Source: Anaerobiospirillum sp. NML120449 (GTDB lineage: Bacteria > Pseudomonadota > Gammaproteobacteria > Enterobacterales > Succinivibrionaceae). From it: 64,000 bases of DNA. Positions 19,273 to 28,917 of the stretch are shown here, piece after piece. The notes below the pieces were generated by a model. That model saw only the letters and a list, made by a program, of their open reading frames with translations. It searched no databases and was not told the origin of the DNA. The position numbers and the translations under genes are program-made. Within the stretch, counting starts at the first letter, position 1. The number at the start of each line of letters is the position of its first letter. The DNA lies in NCBI RefSeq assembly GCF_023051105.1, contig NZ_JALKIL010000027.1:1-64000 (forward strand), read 5' to 3'.

Positions 19273-20430
19273 ATGCAGGCTTTCTGGAATAACAACAGGC
19301 TGACCGTAATCCTGGCTGTATCGCTTATTCTGCTGGGTACCGCCTCGCTCTTTACCGGAGTGATTAATATCAGCCTGAATGATGTCCTTAGCCTCAACGA
19401 GAACTTTGAGCTGCTGCTTATATCCCGTCTGCCGCGCCTGATGGCAATTCTTATGGCTGGCTCCGGCCTTGCTGTTGCCGGTCTTATCATGCAGAACCTC
19501 TGTGCCAACAAGTTTGTATCGCCGTCAACAGCAGCAACCATTCAGTCAGCTCAGCTGGGAATTCTCATTGCCATGCTCTTCATGCCAGCATCAACTCTGG
19601 TAGAGCGCGCCATGTTTGCCTTTGCTTTTGCCATGCTTGGAACATGGATCTTCATATCTTTTGTACAGCGTGTTCAGCTCAAAGACATGATACTGATTCC
19701 TCTGGTGGGCATCATGTTTGGCAATATCATTTCCGGTGTTACCTCATTTCTGGCATTTCAATACGACATGAACCAGGCACTGGCCTCTTTTCTGGTAGGC
19801 CATTTCTCCACTGTTATTCGTGGTCACTATGAAATTGTCTATCTGGTTCTGCCGGTGATGCTGCTGGCCTGTTTCTTTGCCCGCTACTTCAATATCGTGG
19901 GCATGGGCCGCAACTTTTCCAAAAACCTGGGCGTCAACTACAGCCTCTTTTTATTCACTGGCCTGTCCCTGGCCGCCATGATCACCGCTTCAGTTGTAGT
20001 GGTAGTAGGCACCATCTCCTACATTGGTCTGATTGTTCCCAATCTTGTGACCATGTATAAGGGAGACAATCTGCGCAACACCATTGTTGATACTGCCCTT
20101 GCCGGAGCACTCTTTGTCCTGGTATGTGACCTGACAGGACGTGTGATCATTGCTCCTTATGAGCTGCCTGGTGAACTCATCTCAGGCTGCCTTGGCTCCA
20201 TAATCTTCATTGGCCTGATTTTGTACCGTGTTAACGGATCACGCGGACCATCATCCCGCTGGCAGCGTGTGCGCTCCCTTTTTGGAACTGCCCAGCAGTC
20301 ATCCTCATGCGGCTCCTGTTCAGTCCCAATCGGCGCCATGCCGGGCGGCAGCGCCCGAGCCACTGCATCGGACAATCAGGTCTCACAATGCAATGGTCGC
20401 CATGAAAGCGCCACCTCATGCCGCTCTTAG
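19273..20430 (+). CDS. Iron-siderophore ABC transporter permease 1 (FecCD family, CeuB/FatD-like)
   Basis: An inner-membrane permease of 385 residues in the FecCD family, one half of the channel that imports a ferric siderophore from the periplasm. Features include the N-terminal hydrophobic start (NNNRLTVILAVSLILLG), ISRLPRLMAILMAGSGLAVAGLIMQ, the cytoplasmic loop GMGRNFSKNLGVNYS, GTISYIGLIVPN and, near the end, CDLTGRVIIAPYELPGELISGCLGSIIF, which fits the CeuB/FatD/YclN subgroup. About nine to ten membrane segments are visible. The last 60 residues are a Ser/Gly-rich extension beyond the usual end near LILYR. The start ATG has AGGAG about ten bases upstream. First gene of a + strand uptake block. 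Confidence 0.9.
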   Translation: MQAFWNNNRLTVILAVSLILLGTASLFTGVINISLNDVLSLNENFELLLISRLPRLMAILMAGSGLAVAGLIMQNLCANKFVSPSTAATIQSAQLGILIAMLFMPASTLVERAMFAFAFAMLGTWIFISFVQRVQLKDMILIPLVGIMFGNIISGVTSFLAFQYDMNQALASFLVGHFSTVIRGHYEIVYLVLPVMLLACFFARYFNIVGMGRNFSKNLGVNYSLFLFTGLSLAAMITASVVVVVGTISYIGLIVPNLVTMYKGDNLRNTIVDTALAGALFVLVCDLTGRVIIAPYELPGELISGCLGSIIFIGLILYRVNGSRGPSSRWQRVRSLFGTAQQSSSCGSCSVPIGAMPGGSARATASDNQVSQCNGRHESATSCRS

Positions 20431-20847
20431 CAGAGCACCTGAGCAAGGGCACAGGCCTGAAAGTTCGAAACAATCATTCCTGCAGCTTCCGGCATTTGCA
20501 AAAGAGATAGAGCAAATCACGAAAAGTAAGGCCGGTTAAACGAAAAAGCCGGGCATGCCTGCCCACTCGTGTGAATCACATGAGCCTGACAGCGTCCATC
20601 AGAGTAATGCAGACAGCATAAGGTCTCACGCACAGTAACAGTACTGAGCGCCCCTGCATGGCTTGCCCGGCCAATTGCATAAGCCGCAAAAGAACAGAGC
20701 TTTCATTGCCTGCAGCAAGGCTTTGGGCCAGACGGTACGTCATGGCACTGCTGCAACATGGCACGCCATGGCGATGCTGCAAGTCAGTCGTGCCATGGTC
20801 AATGCGACATTAGTTTTCACAGTTAATTGCAATCCAGGAGAGCATTC
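20431..20847. other. Gap inside the uptake block
   Basis: About 420 bases between the two permease genes; no ORF or clear terminator. Unusual, because homologous permease genes normally overlap or abut. Confidence 0.5.
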
Positions 20848-21969
20848 ATGTCTGAGTTCCTGTCAGCTTCGGGCAATGCCCAGGGCGATGCCCAGAGGGA
20901 TCCCCAGTGCAGGGCCCATGGCCCTGCCAGGAGAGGTCCCCATGGCGCCGCCTCCAAGACCGTTGGCTCCTCTGGCTGCAGTGCTGATGAGCTGGTTGCA
21001 GCGGCCCGTGAGCGTTCGCTTAAAGTGCGTCTGGTGCTGCTTACTGTTGTGGTTCTGTCAGCATGCTGCGCCTATCTTTTTACCTCCATTAATATGAAGT
21101 TTTTTGAGTATGCCATGTCCATTCGCATACCAAAACTTACTGCCATGGTGCTGGCCGCCATTTGCATTGGTGGAGCCTCACTGATTTTCCAGAGCCTGAT
21201 TAACAACTACATTGTTACTCCGTGCCTGCTGGGCATGAATGCCCTTTATCTGGTGCTTCATACCCTGATGGTCTTTCTCTTTGGCATGGGCTCTTTTGTC
21301 ATTACCAGTAAGAATCTGGCCTTTGCAGCTGACCTGATCCTGATGGGCTCAGTAGCCGTGGTTCTGTATAACTGGCTCTTTGTAAAAACCCGCTACAACG
21401 TGCTGTACGTGCTGCTCATTGGCACGGTAATGACCACTTTCTTTACCTCGATTCAGACCACTATGGTGCGCTCCATGGACCCTAATGACTATGACGCACT
21501 GCTCGTAACACTGGTAGCTTCTTTTACCAGTGTCAACGCAGATGTCCTGCTCATGTCAGGCGTACTTATGGTGGTGCTGACAGCCATTTTCTATCGCAGG
21601 CTGAAACTGCTCAATGTCATTACCCTTGGCCGCTCCAATGCTATCTCACTGGGAGTCGATTACGAAGGCACGCTGCGCTGGCTGCTGCTTTATGTAACCC
21701 TGATGATTGCCATTGCAACAGCTCTGGTAGGTCCTGTTTCCTTTATGGGGCTGATTACAACCAATTTGGCCCGTCAGATGTTCCCTACTTTCAGACATAA
21801 CATTCTGATTACCGGAACCATACTGGTTAGCCTGGCCATTTTAATTGCCGGTCAGGCTCTGATTGAGCGCGTCTTTGTCTACAGCATTCCAGTATCAGTA
21901 TTTATCACCACCGGCGGCGGCATCTACTTCCTCTACCTGGTACTGCGCGCCACGCGACGCAGCATCTAA
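20848..21969 (+). CDS. Iron-siderophore ABC transporter permease 2 (FecCD family, CeuC/FatC-like)
   Basis: Second FecCD permease, 373 residues. ATG at 20848 is chosen because AGGAG lies six bases upstream; the in-frame TTG further up lacks one. The first 55 residues are a polar, Gly/Ser/Ala-rich extension absent from usual family members. Membrane segments begin near VRLVLLTVVVLSACCAYLF. Diagnostic stretches are SIRIPKLTAMVLAAICIGGASLIFQ, the loop LGRSNAISLGVDYE, ALVGPVSFMGLITTNLARQMFPT and GQALIERVF followed by TGGGIYFLYLV, all typical of the CeuC/FatC/YclO subgroup. It would pair with the permease at 19273 and the ATPase at 22226. Confidence 0.9.
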   Translation: MSEFLSASGNAQGDAQRDPQCRAHGPARRGPHGAASKTVGSSGCSADELVAAARERSLKVRLVLLTVVVLSACCAYLFTSINMKFFEYAMSIRIPKLTAMVLAAICIGGASLIFQSLINNYIVTPCLLGMNALYLVLHTLMVFLFGMGSFVITSKNLAFAADLILMGSVAVVLYNWLFVKTRYNVLYVLLIGTVMTTFFTSIQTTMVRSMDPNDYDALLVTLVASFTSVNADVLLMSGVLMVVLTAIFYRRLKLLNVITLGRSNAISLGVDYEGTLRWLLLYVTLMIAIATALVGPVSFMGLITTNLARQMFPTFRHNILITGTILVSLAILIAGQALIERVFVYSIPVSVFITTGGGIYFLYLVLRATRRSI

Positions 21970-21979
21970 GGCCGTAGAC

Positions 21980-22135
21980 AACAGCTGCAGCTGAAGCTCC
22001 TGCGCTTAACCTCCGCAGCTGAAGCTCCTGCACTTAACAGCTGCAGCTGTAGCTCCTGCGCTTAACTTCCGCAGCTGTAGCTTCTGCGCTTAACCTCCGC
22101 TGCTGAAGCTCCTGCACTTAACAGCTGCAGCTGAG
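21980..22135. repeat. 28-bp tandem repeat, about 5.6 copies
   Basis: Units alternate between forms beginning AACAGCTGCAGCTG and AACCTCCGCAGCTG, each ending CTCCTGC(A/G)CTT, in strict 28-bp register from 21980. The array fills the space between permease 2 and the ATPase gene. The CAGCTG cores are palindromic, so transcripts could fold. Confidence 0.85.
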
Positions 22136-22225
22136 TATGACTGCCACAACGGCATCTGAAACTGCGCAGCAGGTGTTGCGTACCAGTTCTCTACAAAACT
22201 GTTTATTTACTGCCAGGGAGCAGCC

Positions 22226-22981
22226 ATGCTTGAGATTAAGGGACTTTCCAAGAGTTATGACGGCAATAAGGTTGTCACAGATGTGAATCTTACTCTGCCC
22301 GAAAAGAGCGTCATCTCACTTATTGGCCCCAATGGTGCGGGCAAGTCTACCGTTCTTAACATGATTGCCCGCCTGTCGAGCATTGACTCAGGTGAGGTGA
22401 TGTTCAAAGGACGTGATGTCCGCAAGTGGCAGCGCTCTGAGCTGGCCCGTTTCATGGCCATTCTCACTCAGCACAACAATATCCAGTCAAAACTTACAGT
22501 CAGGGAGCTCATTTCCTTTGGCCGCTTCCCATGGTCACAGGGTCGACTTACAGCCGATGATGAAAAGCTGGTTGATCAGGCTATGGATTTTATGGAGCTC
22601 AACGAATTTGCCGGACGATTTCTTGATGAACTTTCAGGCGGTCAGCGCCAGCGCGCCCTGATTGCCATGGTGCTGGCTCAGGATACTGAATACGTGCTGC
22701 TTGATGAGCCTACCAATAATCTTGATATCTACCATGCCACCCGCCTGATGGCCACAGTACGCCGTCTGTGCGATGAGCTGGGCAAGACGGTGATTATGGT
22801 TCTCCATGAGCTCAACTATGCCTCCTTTTACTCAGACTATATCTGCGCCTTCAAAAACGGCTCTCTGGCCGGTTTTGGCAAGGTTGATGACATCATGCAG
22901 CCCGACTTTTTAAAAGAGGTCTATGCCGTGGACTTTACTGTCACCAGGCTCAAAGACAAACCTCTGGCCCTGTACTTTTAG
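22226..22981 (+). CDS. Iron-siderophore ABC transporter ATP-binding protein (CeuD/FatE-like)
   Basis: A 251-residue cytoplasmic ATPase that powers siderophore import through the two permeases. Walker A GPNGAGKST is at residues 34-42, a Q-loop at LTQHNNI near 90, signature LSGGQRQRALIAMV near 136, Walker B YVLLDEPTNNLDIY near 157 and the switch His in VLHELNYASFYSD near 192. LTVRELISFGRFPWSQGRLTADD is characteristic of the siderophore subgroup (CeuD, FatE, YclP). Length is normal. GGGAG lies eight bases before the ATG. A 28-bp repeat array separates it from permease 2. Confidence 0.93.
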   Translation: MLEIKGLSKSYDGNKVVTDVNLTLPEKSVISLIGPNGAGKSTVLNMIARLSSIDSGEVMFKGRDVRKWQRSELARFMAILTQHNNIQSKLTVRELISFGRFPWSQGRLTADDEKLVDQAMDFMELNEFAGRFLDELSGGQRQRALIAMVLAQDTEYVLLDEPTNNLDIYHATRLMATVRRLCDELGKTVIMVLHELNYASFYSDYICAFKNGSLAGFGKVDDIMQPDFLKEVYAVDFTVTRLKDKPLALYF

Positions 22982-23587
22982 AGCAAAGAGCCGCCTCATG
23001 CGGCAACTGTACGTGATATCCCGGCCGCACAGACCTGCCGGGATGTTTCCCAGCTCACTCCTTTTCATGAACAAAGGCCCGGCAGCGCCGCCGCCCGCTC
23101 TAATGCAGACGCAGTCGCAGCCTCAGCTGCAGCCGCTGCCACAGCATGACCTCATGTCCTCTGGCTGCCACGTTCATGAAAAGTAACTGTGCACCCCTTG
23201 ATAACCGGGTTTCTTCATCATAAGTAACGGCCTGACATAGCTTGCTCACTCCTGGGTTCAGACTGGGAATCAGGCCGTAATCCTTATGCATCCCCATGCA
23301 GCCGATTACTGTGGTCCTGGCAATGCCCACCTGCCAGGTTCTCAATTTCACCGCTGGGGCAAGTATTGTCGCCTGCATGATCCGCCATGAAGCTGCGGCT
23401 GTGTTACTGCCATGGCAGTGTCAGAGGCAATGACCATGTCCGTAATGCTGGCCTTATCGGCGACGCTGGAAGTGCTGGCGAGGCTGGACTTATCAGTGAC
23501 ACCGGCAGCGTCGGTAGATGATTGCCAAATTACTTTAGTTGCATTTTTTACTTTGTTTTGTTTTGTTGAAATCTTTTGGAGATAGTT
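22982..23587. other. Gap between ATPase and binding-protein genes
   Basis: About 600 bases without a supported gene. A T-rich stretch (23538-23575) precedes the ribosome site of the next gene and may include its promoter. Confidence 0.5.
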
Positions 23588-24562
23588 ATGCCTGCAAGGC
23601 ACCTGCTCTTTTCCCCACTCAAGAAGGCCGTTATGGCCTCAGCTGCTGCTTTAATGTTCACCGGATCTGTTTCCAGTGCATGGGCAGATGATACCGTAAG
23701 CGTATTTACCTACAAGGGTGACCGCTCCGAAAGCACTGTTGAAGTGCCGGTCAATCCTGAGCGCGTAGCTGTTATCGACTATGCGGTCCTGGATATTATT
23801 GACCGCCTGGAGGCTGATGATGCCGTAAAAGGCATGCCGCTTAAGGGCACTATCCCTGAGTACATAAAGCACTTCCAGGGTCACAAAGGTATGGTTAATA
23901 CCGGTACCGTCAAGGAAGTAGACTTTGAAGCTCTGATGGCTCTGGAGCCTGAAGTAATATTCATCGGTGGCCGCCTTGCTGCTCAGTATGACAAGCTCTC
24001 CGAGATTGCCCCTGTAGTATTCCTCTCTGTTGATTACACCCGCCCTCTGCTTGAGAGTGTGGAGCGCAATGCCAGCACTGTTGCAGCCATTTTCTCCAAA
24101 GATGGTCAGGCAGATGAAATCATAAACGGTTTTAAAGAGCGTGTTGAAAACATTAAAAAGCAGGTCAATGGCAAGACCGCCGTTGTCGGTCTGGTCAATG
24201 CCACCCAGTTCAAGACTCTGGGTGATACCGGCCGCTGCTCCTTTATTGGCCGTGACCTCGGCTTTAACAATCTTGCCAAAGACATAGAAGCTACGCACGG
24301 CAATGAGGCCTCATTTGAGCTGCTTCTCAAGCTCAATCCTGAATATGTCTTCATCCTCGACCGTGACAGCGCTATTGGTCGCCCTGGCGCCAAACTGGCC
24401 CGTGATGTCATGAACAATGAAATCACTGCCAAAACCAGAGCCGCTCAGGAAGATCATATCTACTACCTGAACTCTACTGTCTGGTACCTTGCTGAAGGCG
24501 GACTTACTGCCACTGACCTTATGATCAGGGACATGGAGCAGGCTCTGAACATCAACAGGTAG
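23588..24562 (+). CDS. Periplasmic siderophore-binding protein (CeuE/FatB/YclQ-like)
   Basis: A 324-residue periplasmic binding protein that hands a ferric siderophore to the permeases. The start at 23588 has TTTTGGAG upstream; a TTG further up is less likely. The signal peptide is residues 1-33 (LLFSPLKKAVMASAAALMFTG, cleavage near AWA-DD); there is no lipobox Cys, so it should be soluble. The family pattern is strong: VPVNPERVAVIDYAVLDIIDRL, FEALMALEPEVIFIGGR, GRCSFIGRDLGFNNLA and FELLLKLNPEYVFILDRDSAIG. These match the CeuE/FatB group, members of which bind catecholate siderophores; the actual ligand here is unknown. Confidence 0.92.
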   Translation: MPARHLLFSPLKKAVMASAAALMFTGSVSSAWADDTVSVFTYKGDRSESTVEVPVNPERVAVIDYAVLDIIDRLEADDAVKGMPLKGTIPEYIKHFQGHKGMVNTGTVKEVDFEALMALEPEVIFIGGRLAAQYDKLSEIAPVVFLSVDYTRPLLESVERNASTVAAIFSKDGQADEIINGFKERVENIKKQVNGKTAVVGLVNATQFKTLGDTGRCSFIGRDLGFNNLAKDIEATHGNEASFELLLKLNPEYVFILDRDSAIGRPGAKLARDVMNNEITAKTRAAQEDHIYYLNSTVWYLAEGGLTATDLMIRDMEQALNINR

Positions 24563-25467
24563 TACGCAAGCGTAATCCCCTGACATAATGCCAGTAAGAC
24601 TTAAGCCGCAACAGGCCAGACATGCGGACTCTCCAGTCTTCCTGCATCAGTGATGCTTTACTGACTGTTTTAGGAAGAGTTAATGGTTGCCTTGCGTACG
24701 GGTCAGGTTTATCACCTGCATTTTGCCCATATGATGCTTTTCACGCACTCCCTGAGCTGACCTGTAAGCCTGTATACCTTATTTGCCTGACTGGCTAAAC
24801 ATGCCTTTGGTCACTGAACTGAAGCAGAAACAGCGCCAGCTGTCTGCTCAGTTCATGACTGATGGACAGGGCTCTGTAAGCCCATTTTTTTTGCCTTTAC
24901 AGTTGTCTGTGACTAACCTTAATCCCCCTGAGCTAACTTAAGTCCTGCAGGCAGTCACAGCAGCATCCCCTGTTCTGCTGTTAGCAGACTCATATGATCG
25001 TCCCTGCAGCTGCACCTCATACGGCACAGTGCCCCCCGAACTGAGCTGTTTATGCCCAGCTCTCCCCGTATTACTGTCTTTGCGGCGAGGCTGTTGCCGG
25101 TGCAGACCTGTATATACGCATTATTGACCACAAGTTCCGGCCGACTGCAGAACATGCAGACTCAATGCATGCCATGAAGCCAGCCGGACCATAAAAGCTT
25201 GCCCCACACAGCGCCCTGAGCCTGTCTATCCCCAGGTTATGGGCACTTGAAGCAGCCCATGCGCTGCTGCTGTGGTCGCAGCAGCTGTAGTTGCGCAGCA
25301 GCTCATGCTGCGGCCGCATCAGCTGGAGCTCATGGGTGGTGGCAAGACATTATGCCGGTTCATATGAGTCAGGTGCTTATCCCTGCACCATTGCAGTCCC
25401 GACATCGGCACTGTTAGCGTCCGTAGCGGGCTGTGCTTAACAGCAGTTTTAAATTTCGAGAAATACT
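24563..25467. other. Gap with a terminator, between binding protein and receptor
   Basis: About 900 bases without a gene. It contains the terminator at 24869-24892, so the receptor gene at 25468 is probably transcribed from a separate promoter to the right of it. Confidence 0.55.
24869..24892 (+). terminator. Intrinsic terminator after the binding-protein gene
   Basis: GGGCT and AGCCC pair around a CTGTA loop and are followed by A then eight T. The stem is short but the T-run is strong. It lies about 300 bases after the stop at 24562. Confidence 0.65.
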
Positions 25468-27726
25468 GTGGCCCAGCACAAAATTAAACTATCCTCCCTG
25501 TCACGAGCTCTGCTGTTGCTCTCTGCCGGTGTAATTGCCGCTCCTTCCATGGCAGTTGCAGCTGCAGCAGATGATGACGCCGCCCTGCAGGCTGCTCTTA
25601 ATGCCACCTATGACGATGAAGCTGCCGGCAGCAGCGCTGGCGATGAGGACATGATTAAGGCCGCCATGGCATCAGCCCCTGCTGCCGGTGCAGGTGCCGG
25701 TGCCAGTGATGCCGGCACTGGCGGCGGTGATGACACTGTTTATGACCTCGGCCGTACCGTTGTTTCTGCTTCTGGCTTTGCTCAGGACTTGCGTGAGGCC
25801 CCAGCCTCCATGTCCATTGTGACCGGTGATGAGGTACGCTCCATTGCTGCCCGCGATATTGGTGACATGGTTGCAGGTCTGCCTGGTATCGAAATTTCCA
25901 AGTCCAAAACTGGTAACTCCAATGTCATGATTCGTGGCTTTGGCTCTGACTACACTGCTTTTCTCATTGACGGCAAGCGTCAGAACTCCTCCTCAGCCTT
26001 TATCAAAAACGGTTTTGACCCTAACTTTGGCTATACCCCACCAGCTTCCATGATTGAGCGCATTGAGGTTATCCGAGGTCCGGCCTCCACACTCTATGGC
26101 TCTGATGCCGTAGGTGGCGTGGTCAACATTATTACCAAATCACACCCTGAGAACCTCAGCGGTTCCGTTGGTTTTGAGTCCTTAATGCAGGAACATCCAG
26201 GCTTTGGTAATGCTGCCGGTCTTAATGGCAATGTCAACATTCCTCTTGTCAATGACCGTCTGTCCATGCAGCTGCGTGGCCGCTACTACGAAAAGGATCA
26301 CACCAGCCTCAAAACTCCTGAGGACAAGTACTTAAGTCACTCAGCTAATGACTTTGATCTGTACAACTACGGCGCACGTATTGTCTACAGCCCGGTCAAG
26401 GGTCATGACCTGTCTGTCGATGGCGAGCAGTACTACATGAAGGCCGGAGCCATGTCGACCTCATCAAAAGGCATTGCTGTACTCAACAGGTACCGCAAGG
26501 ATCAGATTACCCTCAACTATGATGGCAAGTACGATTTTGGTGATGTAAACAGCTATCTGCAGTACTACAACCACACCCGTGATGATGTGGGTTATGACTT
26601 CTTCAGCCGCTCCCTGATTTTTGAGAGCAAGGCAGTTACTCCTTTTGCTTTTAGCAACGGCCAGGCTCTCAACCTGACCTCAGGCTTTCAGTTCTGGCGT
26701 GATGAGTTCCGCGACGACAGCAATGCCTCAGCAACCAGCCCTTACAAAGATGATATTACCGGTCATACCCTTGACCACAATACCTTTGCTCTCTACATGG
26801 AAGGTGAGTACTTCCTCAGTGACGACTGGATTGCCACCCTGGGTGCCCGCTACAACTACTCTGATATTTTCGGCTCGCACATCACCCCACGTGGATATCT
26901 GGTCTATAAGGCCACCCGCAATCTGACCTTTAAGGGCGGTATTGCAGCCGGTTACAAGACCCCTAATGTCAAGCAGCTGGTTGACGGCGTCTATCAGCAG
27001 GACAACTTTGGTGCCCACCCTATGTACGGCAGCCCTGACCTTAAGCCTGAGACCTCAGTAAATTATGAGCTCTCTGTCATGTACGAACTGCCAAAGATCG
27101 GCTCCCTTACTCTGACCGGCTTCTTAACCGACTTTAATGACAAGCTGGCCAGCTATGACTATGCCATTGGTGAGTCCATGCCAAATGGCGTTATTTGTAA
27201 CCCTTACGATCAGTCGGTAAGCAACTCCCGCTGCACCCTGTCAGCCAACCGTGGCAAGACCCGCTCAAAAGGTATTGAAGTGCTCTTCAGCACAGCCCGC
27301 TTCTATGACCTGCGTCTTGAGGGTTCCTATACCTGGACAAATCACGAGTACCGTGATGGTGACAGTGCCGGTAAGGCCGTCAACGCCATTCCAGCTCATG
27401 CCGCCATGGCCAGACTGTCATGGGATAAGGAGAACTACGGTCTGTTCCTCAAGGGTACAGGCAAGTTCCGCACTCCTTACATTTCAACCCGTTCCGGCGC
27501 CAGCTTCGATTATTACAAGAACTACGTAATATTCGATATGGGCGGCTACTACAAGTTCAGCCCTGAGGCCCGCCTCAATGTCACCCTCAACAACCTGCTG
27601 GACTTTGATGCCTACGACGAGTTTGACGTAGTTAAGAGCTCAAAAGGCACCAACAGCTATAACACCTACTACCGTGACTACATCGAAGGCCGTAGCGTCT
27701 ACGTCAACTTCACCTACGACTTCTAA
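25468..27726 (+). CDS. TonB-dependent outer-membrane siderophore receptor
   Basis: A 752-residue outer-membrane receptor. It starts at GTG 25468 (MAQHKIKLSSLSRALLLL) with a signal peptide to about AVAAAA. Residues 34-90 are Asp/Ala/Gly-rich. The TonB-box region DTVYDLGRTVVSAS leads into a plug domain: REAPASMSIVTGDEV, DIGDMVAGLPGIEI, VMIRGFGSDYTAFLIDGKR, MIERIEVIRGPASTLYGSDAVGGVVNIITK. The barrel covers about 230-752 and ends YVNFTYDF with the C-terminal Phe needed for outer-membrane assembly. The LKPETSVNYELSV and NLLDFDAYDEF segments are typical of the CirA/FepA group. The neighbouring ABC genes and TonB/ExbBD suggest a matched uptake system; the ligand is probably catecholate but not proven. 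Confidence 0.95.
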   Translation: MAQHKIKLSSLSRALLLLSAGVIAAPSMAVAAAADDDAALQAALNATYDDEAAGSSAGDEDMIKAAMASAPAAGAGAGASDAGTGGGDDTVYDLGRTVVSASGFAQDLREAPASMSIVTGDEVRSIAARDIGDMVAGLPGIEISKSKTGNSNVMIRGFGSDYTAFLIDGKRQNSSSAFIKNGFDPNFGYTPPASMIERIEVIRGPASTLYGSDAVGGVVNIITKSHPENLSGSVGFESLMQEHPGFGNAAGLNGNVNIPLVNDRLSMQLRGRYYEKDHTSLKTPEDKYLSHSANDFDLYNYGARIVYSPVKGHDLSVDGEQYYMKAGAMSTSSKGIAVLNRYRKDQITLNYDGKYDFGDVNSYLQYYNHTRDDVGYDFFSRSLIFESKAVTPFAFSNGQALNLTSGFQFWRDEFRDDSNASATSPYKDDITGHTLDHNTFALYMEGEYFLSDDWIATLGARYNYSDIFGSHITPRGYLVYKATRNLTFKGGIAAGYKTPNVKQLVDGVYQQDNFGAHPMYGSPDLKPETSVNYELSVMYELPKIGSLTLTGFLTDFNDKLASYDYAIGESMPNGVICNPYDQSVSNSRCTLSANRGKTRSKGIEVLFSTARFYDLRLEGSYTWTNHEYRDGDSAGKAVNAIPAHAAMARLSWDKENYGLFLKGTGKFRTPYISTRSGASFDYYKNYVIFDMGGYYKFSPEARLNVTLNNLLDFDAYDEFDVVKSSKGTNSYNTYYRDYIEGRSVYVNFTYDF

Positions 27727-27783
27727 CAAGGACCCTGTGCCTGGCAAAGCATGGCACTGCCATGCCTGTGGCACCGGGCTGAC

Positions 27784-27940
27784 AGCCTGAAGCCAGCAAA
27801 GCGCCTGTTGGCGGATGACAAAGTCTGCAAGCTCTTAGTGCCGAGGATAAAGCCTGCAAGCACTTAGTGGCCCAGGATGAAGCCTGAAGCCAGCAAAACG
27901 CCTGTTGGCCCAGGATGAAGTCTGCAAGCACTTTAGTGGC
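27784..27940. repeat. Imperfect 97-bp direct repeat between receptor and exbB
   Basis: AGCCTGAAGCCAGCAAA(G/A)CGC occurs at 27784 and again at 27881, each copy followed by GTCTGCAAGC-type segments with smaller internal duplications. Non-coding. Confidence 0.7.
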
Positions 27941-27994
27941 AGCAGCTGCAGATTACAGAGCACTGCAGCTGCTGCCCTGTTATGAGAAACAACT

Positions 27995-28519
27995 ATGGAA
28001 CTCCTGAAAGAAACCATCGATATTGCCATCATTGTCATTCTGGGACTGATGGCTTTTCTGGCCCTGCTCTTTACCATTGAGCGCCTGATCTTTTTACGCC
28101 GTGCAGCAAAGAACCTTGATGCGTGGGCCACTCAGGACGAATTTGATACCGCTCTGACCAACAATCTGACCACAATCTATATCGTTTACTCCAATGCTCC
28201 CTATGTAGGCCTGCTCGGCACCGTGGTGGGCATTATGATTACCTTCTACGACATGGGCCGCTCAGCCTCCATCGACGCAAGCCAGATTATGACCGGCCTG
28301 TCTCTGGCCCTTTATGCCACTGCCCTTGGTCTGGTTGTGGCGATTCCCTCTCTGATTGCCTATAACGCTCTCAACCGCCGCATTGCCGTTGTCAGCTCCC
28401 AGTTCAAGGTCCACCTGCAGAGCAGCCAGTCCTCCCCGGGCGCCTCACCGGGCACTGCCGGCGCAGCTGCACCAGCTGCAGCCGCTGCAGGAGCAGCCTC
28501 TGCCCGTAACGCGGCCTGA
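27995..28519 (+). CDS. exbB: ExbB-type energy-transducing proton channel protein
   Basis: A 174-residue inner-membrane protein of the MotA/TolQ/ExbB family. With ExbD it forms the proton channel that energises TonB. Three membrane segments are seen: near residues 10-30 (AIIVILGLMAFLALLF), 68-88 (VGLLGTVVGIMITFYDMG) and 100-122 (GLSLALYATALGLVVAIPSLIAYN), with the conserved Gly and Thr residues of the family. It is shorter than E. coli ExbB (244) because it lacks the N-terminal extension. The last 30 residues are Ala/Gly/Pro-rich. Its stop lies 11 bases before exbD, so the genes are co-transcribed. Confidence 0.92.
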   Translation: MELLKETIDIAIIVILGLMAFLALLFTIERLIFLRRAAKNLDAWATQDEFDTALTNNLTTIYIVYSNAPYVGLLGTVVGIMITFYDMGRSASIDASQIMTGLSLALYATALGLVVAIPSLIAYNALNRRIAVVSSQFKVHLQSSQSSPGASPGTAGAAAPAAAAAGAASARNAA

Positions 28520-28530
28520 GGGAGAGCGGC

Positions 28531-28917
28531 ATGAACAAGCTTCCAGAACGATCGGGCCTGAATATCGTGCCCTTTATCGACATCATGCTGGTGCTCTTGT
28601 GCATTGTGTTGTCGATTTCGTCATTTATTGCTCAGGGCAAAATCGAAGTACGCCTGCCTTCATCAAGCTCCACCAGCAAGATTGAGCAGCCCAAATCAAT
28701 AATGCTTGAGGTTGATGCCCAGGGAGTAATGTACCTTGAGGGCAAGGAGCACGACCTTAAATCACTGGCTGCAGCCATAGGTCAGCTGCCACGGAACGAG
28801 CACATCCAGCTGCGCCTCGATGAAAAGAGCCAGTTTGCTGTATTTATTTCCATCATCGATCTGCTCAAAGAGCACCAGCATGAGAACTTCTCCATTGCCA
28901 CCCTCAAAAAAGGCTGA
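28531..28917 (+). CDS. exbD: ExbD-type energy-transducing protein
   Basis: A 128-residue single-span protein. The N-terminus LNIVPFIDIMLVLLCIVLSISSF contains the membrane-embedded Asp (PFID) that carries protons in ExbD/TolR. The periplasmic part (VRLPSSSSTSKIEQPKSIMLEVDAQGVMYLEG onward) matches the family. Length is normal. GGGAGAG lies five bases before the ATG. The downstream tonB frame overlaps its end. Confidence 0.94.
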   Translation: MNKLPERSGLNIVPFIDIMLVLLCIVLSISSFIAQGKIEVRLPSSSSTSKIEQPKSIMLEVDAQGVMYLEGKEHDLKSLAAAIGQLPRNEHIQLRLDEKSQFAVFISIIDLLKEHQHENFSIATLKKG

